Position numbers and translations under genes: made by a program | The notes under the pieces: model-generated | The model's input: the letters and a program-made list of their open reading frames with translations, nothing else | Databases searched by the model: none | What the model was told of the DNA's origin: nothing | Shown: positions 11,270 to 23,390 of the stretch, piece by piece | Layout of the letters: every line of letters starts with the position of its first letter | How positions within the stretch are numbered: position 1 is the stretch's first letter | Assembly (NCBI GenBank): GCA_002917775.1 | Contig: KZ627158.1 | Span: 716,578-780,577, forward strand | DNA length: 64,000 bases | Direction of reading: 5' to 3' | Origin: Glaciozyma antarctica PI12 | Lineage: Eukaryota; Basidiomycota; Microbotryomycetes; Kriegeriales; Camptobasidiaceae

Positions 11270-12489
11270 AGCTTTCCTGCGCGACGCGGACGTCAAGCTC
11301 GTCGCGGGCTGCGTTCTCCTCGTTCTCCTGACCGCTCTCGCAGCGATATGGCCGGTTCGACGGTTTCCGGCAGCATTCCCCATATCGTAGCTGATCAACC
11401 TCCGTACCAGAAGAAAGCCTCCAACCTTCCTCCGGGTCCGGCGCCGGGCTCTTTCGTCGGAAACAGGAACCACGTCCCCAAGGGAGGCAGGCCGTGGCTC
11501 TGGTTCAAGGACCTAAACGAACAGTATGGAACTGTCGTGTATCTCAGGTGCGCTACTGAGCTTTTCCGTCCGAGATCGAGGAGCTGATTCTGCTCTTGCC
11601 TGCCGTCAACAGGATGGCAAGATCCGCAACGCCTACTCTCTTCTGTGCGGTGCAGAGCTGACAGTGTGCTGTTTGCAGGGAAAGACTCCTACATTTATCC
11701 TCGGTACTGCGCAGGCAGCTTGGGATTTTCTCGAGAAGCGGTCGAACATTGTGAGTTCCCGCACAACGTTCCTCGCTCGCTCTCTCACTGACGCTTTCGC
11801 TCCAGTACTCGTCTCGTCCTCGCTTTATCATGGGTCAAGAGATTCTCAGTAACAACGTACGTATCTTGACAGTCAGCTACGAGGCTCCCAGCTGATCCTC
11901 GTTCGGTGCTCCGCAGATGCGCGGACTCATGAGCCCCTATAACGATTTCTGGCGTCGCTGGCGCAAAGTTCTTCACGGAGCGTTCATGCAGAAAGCTTCC
12001 GATACCCACCGTCCGGTAATTACTTTGAGCGAGCTGGATCTGGAACGACATGAGCTCACATCCCAGACGCAGATCCAAAGTCTCGAGAGCAAGCAGTTGA
12101 TGCACGAGCTACTCCACCGGCCTCAGGATTGGAGTCAGAGCTTTGAGCGTTGTTGTGACTGTGACCTGTGCGTTGTTGTCATCGCTTCTGGATTCGCTCG
12201 CTGATACCTTGCCCCTCCGCAGACGGCCGCCGAGTGCACGACGTCAAAACCGACCACGTCGTCAACAAGAATCGCCAGTCGATGCACTACCTCACGAGCG
12301 TCAAGTGGGTACTCAGTCCCACGTTCACCAGCGTGACACTGATTCTCCTTGCTCCTCAGCATCCCCGGCAAGTTCTTGGTCGAGAGCCTCCCTGCGCTCC
12401 TCTACCTCCCCAGCTTCCTTACGCCCTGGCGCACCAACGCTATCGCACAACGCAAGCGTGACATGGCTTTCGCGTATCTCTGTTGAGTA
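11270..12489 (+). pseudogene. Cytochrome P450 remnant, 5' half only
   Basis: The pieces match the first half of a fungal CYP (OrdA/CYP64-like type): an N-terminal membrane segment (VKLVAGCVLLVLLTALAAIW), the proline hinge LPPGPAPGSF, FKDLNEQYGTVVYLR, FLEKRSNIYSSRPRF, the helix C block NDFWRRWRKVLHGAFM, and GKFLVESLPALLYLPSFLTP. Exons are joined by ordinary short introns. Several features argue for decay. There is no ATG in frame with the membrane segment. The frame changes around 12140-12150 without splice signals, where FER should continue into a tyrosine-containing SVVVTVTY block; the flanking GAGCG suggests a small deletion between short repeats. Reading stops at 12488-12490 right after AFAYLC. 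Helices I and K (ExxR) and the heme-binding cysteine loop are absent downstream. It would not make a working enzyme. Confidence 0.75.
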
Positions 12490-13623
12490 ATTCACGCTAG
12501 GGAGCGTTTTGATCCAAGGACGTGAAGGTGCGCGGTTCGGCAGCGAGAGTGGAAGCCTCACCTCACACAGGGACTTTGTCCTCTGCCTCTCTCAGCGTTC
12601 CTCTCGCTCTCTCAGCCGATCTCGTATCTCGGAAGCCTGCCAGCTCGGAATTCGCTTTTGGGGTGGGTGACCTCGCACGAGATGAGAAAGCGCCCGGAGA
12701 TCCGAGGACTTCCGTGGAGTTCCGAGAGAAGAGTTGACTCGTGCAGCACAAATAGGAATGAGTGATTTCTTTCCCTGCGCCCGTTTGCGGTATCGAAACG
12801 AAGAGGCAGCGGAGGACGAGTTTAGATTCGAGCCCATTAACAACATGTGGGTCAAAAAGTTGCTTGTTGTGGGCTATCCATTGACAGGTCTCAATCTAAC
12901 GGAGCTGGACACCATATCAAGAACGGTTAATTTGCCTTTTACCAATCAACCCTGGGCATGATGTTCACAAGGCTCTTTCGAAATCTTTCTCCCTTTCCCC
13001 ACTTTTTTTGTTGTTGCGCACCCTCCTCACTTTCGTACTTGCAATCGCTCGATAGCTGGGGTCGGAGGACGTCCTTTCAGAGGGTAAGAGCGGGTGAGAC
13101 TCCGAAATTCCAAGTCAGAGACGTCGGAGGTGCCCGACTTTGTCTCTCTCCTCTGCTCTCCGCGCCAACCTTCGCCTTCGCCTGCTGAACCGGCTCGAGT
13201 TCTTCCTTCTTCGCTCGGCCCAGCGATTCCCTTGCTCCGTTCGAGTTCCGTCGGCGAAACCCAGCGAAGCACTCTATCCGACGTGCTGATACATGACGCC
13301 GCTGCTCTGGCTGCTCTGCTCCCTCAGGCCTAAGGAGTCGTCCCTCCTCGTCATCCGTCGGGGAATTCGCCGCGTAAAGCATGTGCACAATGTGCACCGG
13401 GCGTCTAGCGCGTCTTTGGGGCTACGGTTCGTCACCTAGTCCTACCGCCCTGCCAAGTGATTCGGCTCGCTGCGCTCGCCCCGACCAACCGATGGTGCCC
13501 CACGGGGAGCTCACCAATCCCGCTGGGGTATCTCCCAAGGACGTGGCTGCTTCTCTCCTTGCTCCCCGCTCCTCTCCTCGCCCAGTCCCCCGCCTCAGCT
13601 CGCCAACACAGCACCACCGCGTC
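12490..13623. other. Gene-free stretch after the P450 remnant
   Basis: About 1.1 kb in which I find neither the missing P450 half nor another supported gene. 12760-12960 is distinctly less GC-rich than the flanks and contains an open frame (12734-12961) with no recognisable family. The last ~300 bases, rich in pyrimidine tracts, are presumably the promoter and 5' UTR of the transporter gene. Confidence 0.4.
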
Positions 13624-16293
13624 ATGACCAACTCTGGCGACACCTCTCCCTCGCCGGTCTCTTCGGAGAAAGGCAAGTTTGAAGGACGTGATCAACAGCT
13701 CGAATCCATCGACGTCGAGACCGGCAAGGTGCCGGAAGGACTGCTCGTTCGACCAGCACGCGTATTCACCCAGGAGGAGGAGAATGCGCTCTACAGGAAG
13801 GTGAGCAAGCTCTGTTTCTGGTGGCGGATCTCACGCTGACTATTTGCGTCCAGGTCGACATCCGAATCATGCCTGTGCGTATCGCTTTGCCGTGAACGGT
13901 GAGGGAGCGGTCGCTGACCGACGGCTTCCTGTTCAGATCCTGGCCGTGCTCTACTTGCTCTCGTTCATGGATCGCGGCAACATGTACGCTGTTCTCTATC
14001 GGTCCTACTCATGCGGAGCTGACGAATATCTGAACGCAGCGGAAACGCGAGGCTCAAGTACGCCGATTCTCCCATGCTCCGAGTCCCTTTCTCACTGTTC
14101 TCCTTTCTCGCAGCAACTTGGAGCGCGACCTGAACATGTCTGGCCTAGACTTCAACATTGTACGCACTCTCGAGACTTGCGAGCGTCCCTCCTACTGACA
14201 TTTCTCCTCTGCAGGCCCTGAGCGCCTTCTTTGCGACGTATTGCCTGTTCGAGGTGCCAGCAAACATCATTCTCAAGGTACGTACTCTCTACTCACCTCA
14301 TCAACCAAGCTAACGAGTGAGTGTCGCGCAGAAACTGCGTCCTTCGACCTGGCTTGCCTCCATCACCCTCGCCTGGGGGCTCATGATGACCTGCATGGGT
14401 CTCGTGAACACCTTCGCCCAACTTGTCGTCTTGCGCTTGCTTCTAGGCATCGCCGAGGTGAGTATCTTTAACTGGTCAAATACTACTCTACTGGGTATAG
14501 CTAATCCAGGTTACAGGCCGGATTGTTCCCAGGTTAGTAGGACTACGGAACCCTCGGAACCCTCGCTTCGCTCGTTCGCTGTGCTAAATTCCCTTTTTTT
14601 TCAGGCGTCATCCTCTACCTCTCGATGTACGTCGTACCTGCCACTTCTCGCAAGCTTTCCTTCAAGTAGCTGACTCGCGCTTCTGCTTTCGCAGCTGGTA
14701 CCCTCGTCACCTCTACCAATTCCGCGTCGCCCTCTTCTTCTCCGCCGCTACTCTCGCTGGAGCGTTCTCAGGAATCCTCGCGTACGGCATTGGCGAGATG
14801 GACGGCATTGGAGGCTACTCTGGATGGCGGTGGATCTTCGTACGTCCCTCTCGCCGTCTCGCTTTTCTCGCCTCGCTGACGCCACCTCTCAGATTTTGGA
14901 AGGACTTCTTACGATCGCAGCTGGTTTCGTTGCCTACTGGGCTATCTCCAACTTTCCTGAAGAAGTGAAATTCCTTACGGAGGACGAACGCGCGTGGATC
15001 ATCTGGCGGAAGCAGAGCGACAACAGCAGCGTCGGAGAGGCGGAGCACGTCTCCTGGGCGTACATTCGTGCAGCTCTTACCAACTGGCAGGTGTGGCTCT
15101 CCACGGCGTACTACATGTCCATATAAGTCTACACTCTCTCCGCACCGACGCTCTCGCTCATACTTTTCCTTTCTCACAGTTTGCCCCCTCTACTCGATCT
15201 CTCTATTCCTTCCTACAAGTAGGTCGTCACTTGCAGCTTTGTAAACACAGCTAACCCTGTATCGCAGTCATCAACTCGTTTGGAACCTACACGCGACCTC
15301 AAGTCCAGCTACTCACGGTTCCAGTCTACGTCTTCGCCTGTATCTGGGTCGTCATCAGCGCGATCTGGTAAGCTCTCCTATGCCTGCGAAGCCAGCGTAT
15401 TTGGCGTGCAAAGCCGGCGTTTTACTCCTGCGAAGCCGACGACACGAGAACTAACGAGCATTCGCAGGTCCGACAGAATCAAAAAGCGCTTCAACTTTGT
15501 CCTCTTCGACCAGCTCCTTTGCCTCGTCGGCTTCATTATTAACAGTACGTAAATCATCTTCTCGTCAAAGTCGGAGCTGACAAGTCTCTACGAAACAAAG
15601 TCTCCCCTGCTCCCAACGGAGTCAAGTTCTTCGGATTATTCCTAGCTGCTGCGGGATCGTGTGCGTCCTCTCCTCGTTCCGTGCTCAGAACGCTCGCTAA
15701 CATCTGAGCAGACGGGGGACTTCCCTCGGTCGTCAGCTGGCTCGGAAACAACCTCGCGGGACAGACCAAGCGAGGTGTCGGAATGGCCTTCCAAATCGGG
15801 TTCGTCAGGTCTCCCCTCAGCTCCTACAGCTCGCTAACGACTCTCTTCTACAGAATTGGAAACCTCGCGGGTATCGTCTCGTCCAACGTCTGTACGTCGC
15901 TTTCCCGCATTTTTCGCAGCGCGACTTTCGCTCACCCCGCGCTTCCTCTCCAGACCGCACCGTCGACGCTCCTCGCTACCTCATGGGTCACGGAGTCCTC
16001 CTGTTCGTCCATCTCGCCCTCGGAGCTTCTCACGCAGTGCTAACTGCTCTCCACGCACAGCGGCTTCATCGCGATGGGACTCGTCACGGCTCCCCCCTAC
16101 TACTTCCTCCTCAAGCGCGAGAACGCCAAGAAGGAAGCCGAGCTCGCTCTGCCCGAGGGTGAGAGGCCAGTTTACACTGTCCAGGAGCTTCGCGACCTTG
16201 GAGACCGGTACGTGGACGACTTCCTGCGCCCTCGCCAAGTTCGGAGCTGACGGCGGTTATTTCAGCGCGCCGGAATTCAAGTACACGCTCTAG
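13624..16293 (+). CDS. MFS transporter, DAL5/allantoate permease family (anion:cation symporter)
   Basis: A membrane transporter of the fungal organic-anion/vitamin branch (DAL5, TNA1, SEO1, FEN2 relatives). Marks are the N-terminal [79 protein letters not shown] and a late [19 protein letters not shown] block. The start chosen is the ATG at 13624, giving a ~75-residue hydrophilic N-terminus before TM1; an in-frame upstream extension is open but less likely. The gene is cut into many pieces by about 16 introns, including an 18-nt exon (14040-14057), a 16-nt exon (14517-14532) and a 22-nt exon (14605-14626). Near 15121 the expected donor is not GT (see findings), so function is uncertain. The substrate cannot be told from sequence. 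Confidence 0.82.
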
Positions 16294-16841
16294 GATGGGT
16301 GTGGGGAGTCGTTGTTGGTCTGTATACGAAGCTACACCATGTACCGAAAATAAAGTCGAATTCGAGCACTTGTTGCGAAAGAAGAGCTCGAGCTTCACAT
16401 TCCTCGCGAGCCTGCAGTGCGCGAGCGAGCTTCGCGAAAAACCATCCCTCCAGCGCGTCGCTATGCGCAACTTGGGCGAGAAAAGCCTGGAAAGCAATGG
16501 CTAGCAGACGAACGACGAAAGTGAACGAACTGGAGAGCAGTTGGCGAGCCCGCTAAAGCTGAGCGCCGCTGAAGTGGACGAGAGACGCGCTTCGAATCAG
16601 CAATCCTCTCCACGAAAGCGCGTACGCAACGTCGAAGAGCGAGCAGCACGTCCTGAGCTGGCGCAGAAGAATCGAACGTCGGAAAGCTCGATCCTCAGAG
16701 CGCAGAGTCCACTCCCCGAGCACGACGCAGCAAATCCCTCCCAGCGACGAGCTATGCGAAATGCGCAAGGTGTTTTGCAGCGAGTAGCGACCACTGTCGC
16801 GTCCTCGACTCCCAAAGTCCCTCCCGCTCCACACGATCCGC
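16294..16841. other. Convergent 3' region between the transporter and RPS2
   Basis: The stretch holds the 3' UTRs of two converging genes. Open frames on both strands here have no recognisable content. No RNA gene was seen. Confidence 0.5.
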
Positions 16842-17861
16842 CTAGTACTGCTTCTTGGACTGGAGCTCTGTGAACGCGCAAAAGGTTAGCGAAACTTTTC
16901 GAGGCGGGCGAACGAGATGGGCGAACGGAGGTGGGAAGAGAACTCCTCGAACGGAGGCGCGGAGGGAGCGATAGCGGTCCAGAGATCGGGGGTGCTGAGG
17001 AACGACAAGAGTCAGCTCGCAGCTCGCAGTAACTCGTGACGAAAGGAACGCACAGGAAGGAGTAGGTCTCGGAGATGGCGACGAAGGTAGCCTTGATGAA
17101 GTTACCCATGGTGGAGGTGTTTCCACGCGACTGGGTGTAGACATCCTCGACACCGGCGAGCTGGAGCATGCGCTTGGAGGCGGGGGCAGCGACGATACCG
17201 GTTCCGCGGGGGGCGGGGACGAGGGCGACGAAGACGGATCCGACCTTGCCGTTAACCTTGCAAGGAACGGTGTGGGGGTTTCCGAGCTTGGCTCCCCAGT
17301 ATCCGCGACGAACGGGGATGACGGAGAGCTTGGCGAGGATGATGGCACCGCGGATGGCGGTGGCGACCTCCTTGGCGCACTTGACTCCGAGTCCGACGTG
17401 TCCGTCAAAGTCTCCAATGGCGACGAACGCCTTGAAGCGGGTGCGCTGTCCGGCACGGGTCTGCTTCTGGACGGGCATGATCTTCATCACCTCGTCTGTG
17501 GCGCAGTCAGCTTGTGTCGGTGGAACAGAGGCGAGGAGAGCGTACCCTTTAGGGCGGGGAGGAGGATGTCGATGATCTGGTACTCCTTGACGGGGAGGGA
17601 GAAGAGGTAGATCTCCTCGATCGACTTGATCTTGCCGTCCTTCACGAGACGTCCAAGCTTGGTGACGGGAACCCTGCGTACACACAGCTCGTTAGCTCCT
17701 GCTCTCCCTGCGCCTGCCCTTTCCCATCCCAGCTCGACGTACCACTCCTTCTCCTCGTCCTTGCGGGCACCGCGACGGGGTCCACGGCGGGGTCCACGGC
17801 GATCTCCACGTCCACGGCCGAAGCCTCCTCGTTCTCCTGCGGGTGCGGCGGGGGCAGACAT
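16842..17861 (-). CDS. RPS2: 40S ribosomal protein uS5 (S2)
   Basis: The protein belongs to the small ribosomal subunit near the mRNA entry site and decoding centre. The start is ATG 17859-17861, giving an RG-rich N-terminus ([17 protein letters not shown]) typical of eukaryotic S2 and a target of arginine methylation in the family. Core blocks are [77 protein letters not shown] and [19 protein letters not shown]. The C-terminus is [18 protein letters not shown] followed, across a last intron, by QSKKQY and the stop at 16842-16844. Four or five introns interrupt the coding part. Codon use is strongly biased, with nearly all third bases C or G, as expected for a highly expressed gene. Confidence 0.95.
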
Positions 17862-20820
<2,959 letters not shown>

Positions 20821-21750
20821 ATCTTTGCACTCTCCCCTTGATATAATGAAAAGCAGTAGAACTCTTGCGCACGTTTGATGCGGCTGAGAGAGCAGAGATG
20901 GTGGGGGGAGAGAGGTCTGTCGCCCCCTCTCCCTTGGATCTCGCTCAAAGACTCGTCTTGCCGCGCCCGTTTAATGTCGCTCCCTTGCTTCGCCGCTCTC
21001 ATCTTGACGCTTTCCCGAGGAGTAACGCGCTATCACTTTGAGGAGCAGGAGTGAATTGCGCGACTTCGGTGGGAGGATTAAGAGGCCGAGCGGTGATGAG
21101 CGTGCAGAAGTCTTGAAGCTTGCCGGGAAGCTTATAGCAATTATCAAACGCTTCTCGAAAGCATTTACGCGTTGAGCTTGGCTCTTTTTGGGCTTTAAAA
21201 CACGAGCGAGGGTTTCGAGAGCGAGGTGGGGCAAGTTTTGATGATTTTCGAAGATCAGATCTGGCGGTTCGGGACTCGTTGCGGAACAAATATAGGGTCA
21301 TTATAATGGTGTGGGGGCGTGTAGACACAGCGGAGCTGCTGATATACGGTGTTGACGGGTGCAAAGTTGAGAGGGGGGGAGGAGTGGTGGAGCCTCCCTC
21401 GCTCGCTGAGCCCGGCTCCGTTCCCTGCGTAATGCACTAGTAGAAATCTGTCCCTTTGATTTACCCAGAGAAGGAGGGACGAACCTGTGGGTGGAACAGC
21501 TTCGCTCGCAATCTCCTGGCTCAGGTCGGCGAGTGGCGAGACTCCACTCATCCCCCGTATCTCGCCTAATGCCGTGGGCAGTACATTGCGCTGTCGCAAT
21601 TGCCTCTGGACTTAACCGAAATCAGTTCATGCATACGTGGATTCAGTTCAAAGGAGACCTCCGCGGAGTTCGCGGAGATCTTGCGGGCTGATCACAGATC
21701 ACATTTTTCAGCTCCCCTCTTTCTTTCCTTCCTCTCCCCCCTCTCCGAGC
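20821..21750. other. Gene-poor stretch downstream of MET3
   Basis: GC drops visibly after the MET3 3' UTR. Minus-strand open frames at 20999-21364 and 20971-21234 contain fairly protein-like segments (for example LPHLALETLARVLKPKK) but no recognisable domain and no convincing start, so I do not call a gene. The last 60 bases are a pyrimidine tract leading into the candidate small gene at 21751. Confidence 0.35.
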
Positions 21751-22061
21751 ATGTCGTCTCACCTCCAGCTTGTTCGTCTTTCCCTGAGCAGAGTGTGGTG
21801 TGCGCGCTAACCAAAGAAGCAGGTGCGAACGTGGGGGATGCGGATCGGTGTACGGCGCAGCACGAGGCTTTCCAGCAAGACTTTCGCCACCGCGAGGACG
21901 AGGCCGTCGAGAGCTTCTGGACGAAGGTGGAGACGGCCCTGCTCCCCGGAGGCTTGCCACCTCTCGGGGCAGCTCTCCCTCCTCAACTCCTCGAGCCTCG
22001 CCTCCGCCGATTCGTCTTCATCGCCATCACAGCGCACGTTATCAACCCCGAAGCGTGCTAA
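21751..22061 (+). CDS. Hypothetical small protein (tentative)
   Basis: A pyrimidine-rich leader precedes ATG 21751. A short intron ending at 21822 (branch GCGCTAACC, acceptor AAGCAG) opens an exon with strongly coding-like codon use that runs to TAA at 22059-22061. The product is ~85 residues with an acidic amphipathic helix (EAFQQDFRHREDEAVESFW) and a proline/leucine-rich tail. The donor is not clear: GTTCGT at 21772 or GTCTTT at 21776, the latter keeping the good frame. I do not recognise the family. An opposite-strand frame of 264 codons covers the same bases, so strand is not certain. Confidence 0.3.
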
Positions 22062-22795
22062 CCCGAAGTGGCCGCACAACGCTCTCCCTTCCTCCACGCC
22101 GTTACGCTGAAACAATGCGTGTACCGCGTTCGTCAGCTCGCAAACGCGGTCAACGGATCCGGGATCGGCCAATTCACCGGTCCTACGTTCTCCCTCCTTC
22201 ACTCTTCCCACCTCCCCCGCTCTCCTCCCATCGTGCTTCCTACTCCTCCTCCTCCGACATTCGCAAAGTACCGCCATGTCGACCCTCGCACCTTCCCTCT
22301 CCAATTTGCTCAGCATTTCCCATCCCTCGGCGAGCCTAGCAAACCGCGCGCCGATTCCGACCCCCTTTTTTCGGGACGGTCCCCTCACTTGGCACCCGAT
22401 CCTGCCTTGAGGGGGAGGGCCGGTGAGCTCTGCGTTCAAATTCGCATTTACGGAGGCGGTGTCGAGGATTTCAGCGATTTCGACGACGTCGCGCCCGGAG
22501 CCTTGCCCGACGGTGTCGCGCCTCGAGCTGCGCCCGACCTGCTCGCGTCGAGTCTGGCACGCCACTCGCGACGCAAGGAGCTGGAACAGATCCCCGCCCA
22601 TTCTAGCCAGCTGCCGATGAAGAACGACCCCTGTACCCCCTCTCCCCCGTGAACGACGTTTTTCGACTTTCCCTCTTGGTCCCTCAGACTCTCCTTAGTC
22701 GTGACCCCCTTTAAGCACAGTCAAGCGGAAAAAAAAAGAAAAAAAAGAATGAGAGAGGGAAACCAAATTTTCTCGCCGCGGCAAAAAGATGAGAA
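22062..22795. other. Uncertain coding potential before the tRNA gene
   Basis: Both strands are open over most of 22068-22600 and I cannot decide between them. An ATG in good context at 22276 (plus strand) gives a 40-odd-residue frame, and the minus strand is open from 22601 down to 21807. A long A-rich run (22729-22746) precedes the tRNA region. No domain is recognised. Confidence 0.3.
22783..22787 (-). terminator. RNA polymerase III terminator of tRNA-Arg
   Basis: On the minus strand a run of five T lies eight bases past the tRNA 3' end, the usual Pol III stop signal. Confidence 0.75.
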
Positions 22796-22866
22796 GGGCC
22801 GTGTGGGGATCGAACCCACGATTTCTTGATTCGAAGTCAAACGCCGTACCACTAGGCCAACGGCCC
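22796..22866 (-). tRNA. tRNA-Arg (anticodon UCG)
   Basis: A complete 71-nt cloverleaf reads on the minus strand. The acceptor stem is GGGCCGT/ACGGCCC. The D arm has GCC/GGC with GTGGTA in the loop. The anticodon stem TTTGA/TCAAG (one G-T pair) carries loop CTTCGAA with anticodon TCG. The T arm is GTGGG-TTCGATC-CCCAC. There is no intron. It would read CGA codons (and CGN by wobble). The internal A and B box elements are intact and a T5 terminator follows. Confidence 0.95.
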
Positions 22867-23390
22867 CTTAAAGAAAAATTTATTCTGGCTGGCATCCTTG
22901 TTCCTCCGCGGAGATCGGATCTCGGAAACTGCGCACGCGGCGCGAAAAGTGAGGCCTGCGCTGGAGAAGTGTTTGCTCTCAGGTGATTCTCCGCCCCCCG
23001 AAATACTAGGTGCAGGTTGTGAGGGAAGGATTTTAAATCCGTTAAATGCAAAGGAGAAGGAGGGTGCAGCACCCCAGGGCCCTGATGAAACCCTGGGACT
23101 GCACTCACTGCTTCGCACCCCCCAGTGTGTTCCCAGTTATGAGTTGTTTTGCCATCGGAGAAGGGTGATCGGCTTTCCCGCGCAGCCATGCGCCAATGAG
23201 TGGTGTCGGTAAGGCAGTTGACCAACAGAGCTGACCCAAAGTTGAGCGCGATCCACAGACTTGTTCCCTTGCGCAGACACCGGGTCTGACTCAGCTCTCT
23301 CCTCACTCTGCCGGACCCCTTGTCTACTCACTTGCTTGAAAAAGGAACAGATACTCTGCTTGCAGTTCAAGCTGAGCCATGTGACGAACA
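22867..23390. other. Low-GC spacer with a perfect hairpin
   Basis: Between the tRNA and the candidate gene lies a spacer with short palindromes, the clearest being CCCAGGG (23073-23079) and CCCTGGG (23091-23097), an 11-base loop apart. Nearby ggtgcagcacc is also palindromic. No gene or known element is recognised. Confidence 0.4.

Noticed and set aside
12734-12961. Open frame of 75 codons after the P450 remnant
   Set aside because: No splice context, conserved motif or family; composition differs but not enough to call a gene.
21807-22601. 264-codon minus-strand frame near 22 kb
   Set aside because: Competing plus-strand frame has better codon pattern over the best part; neither could be confirmed, so it is described only as an uncertain region.
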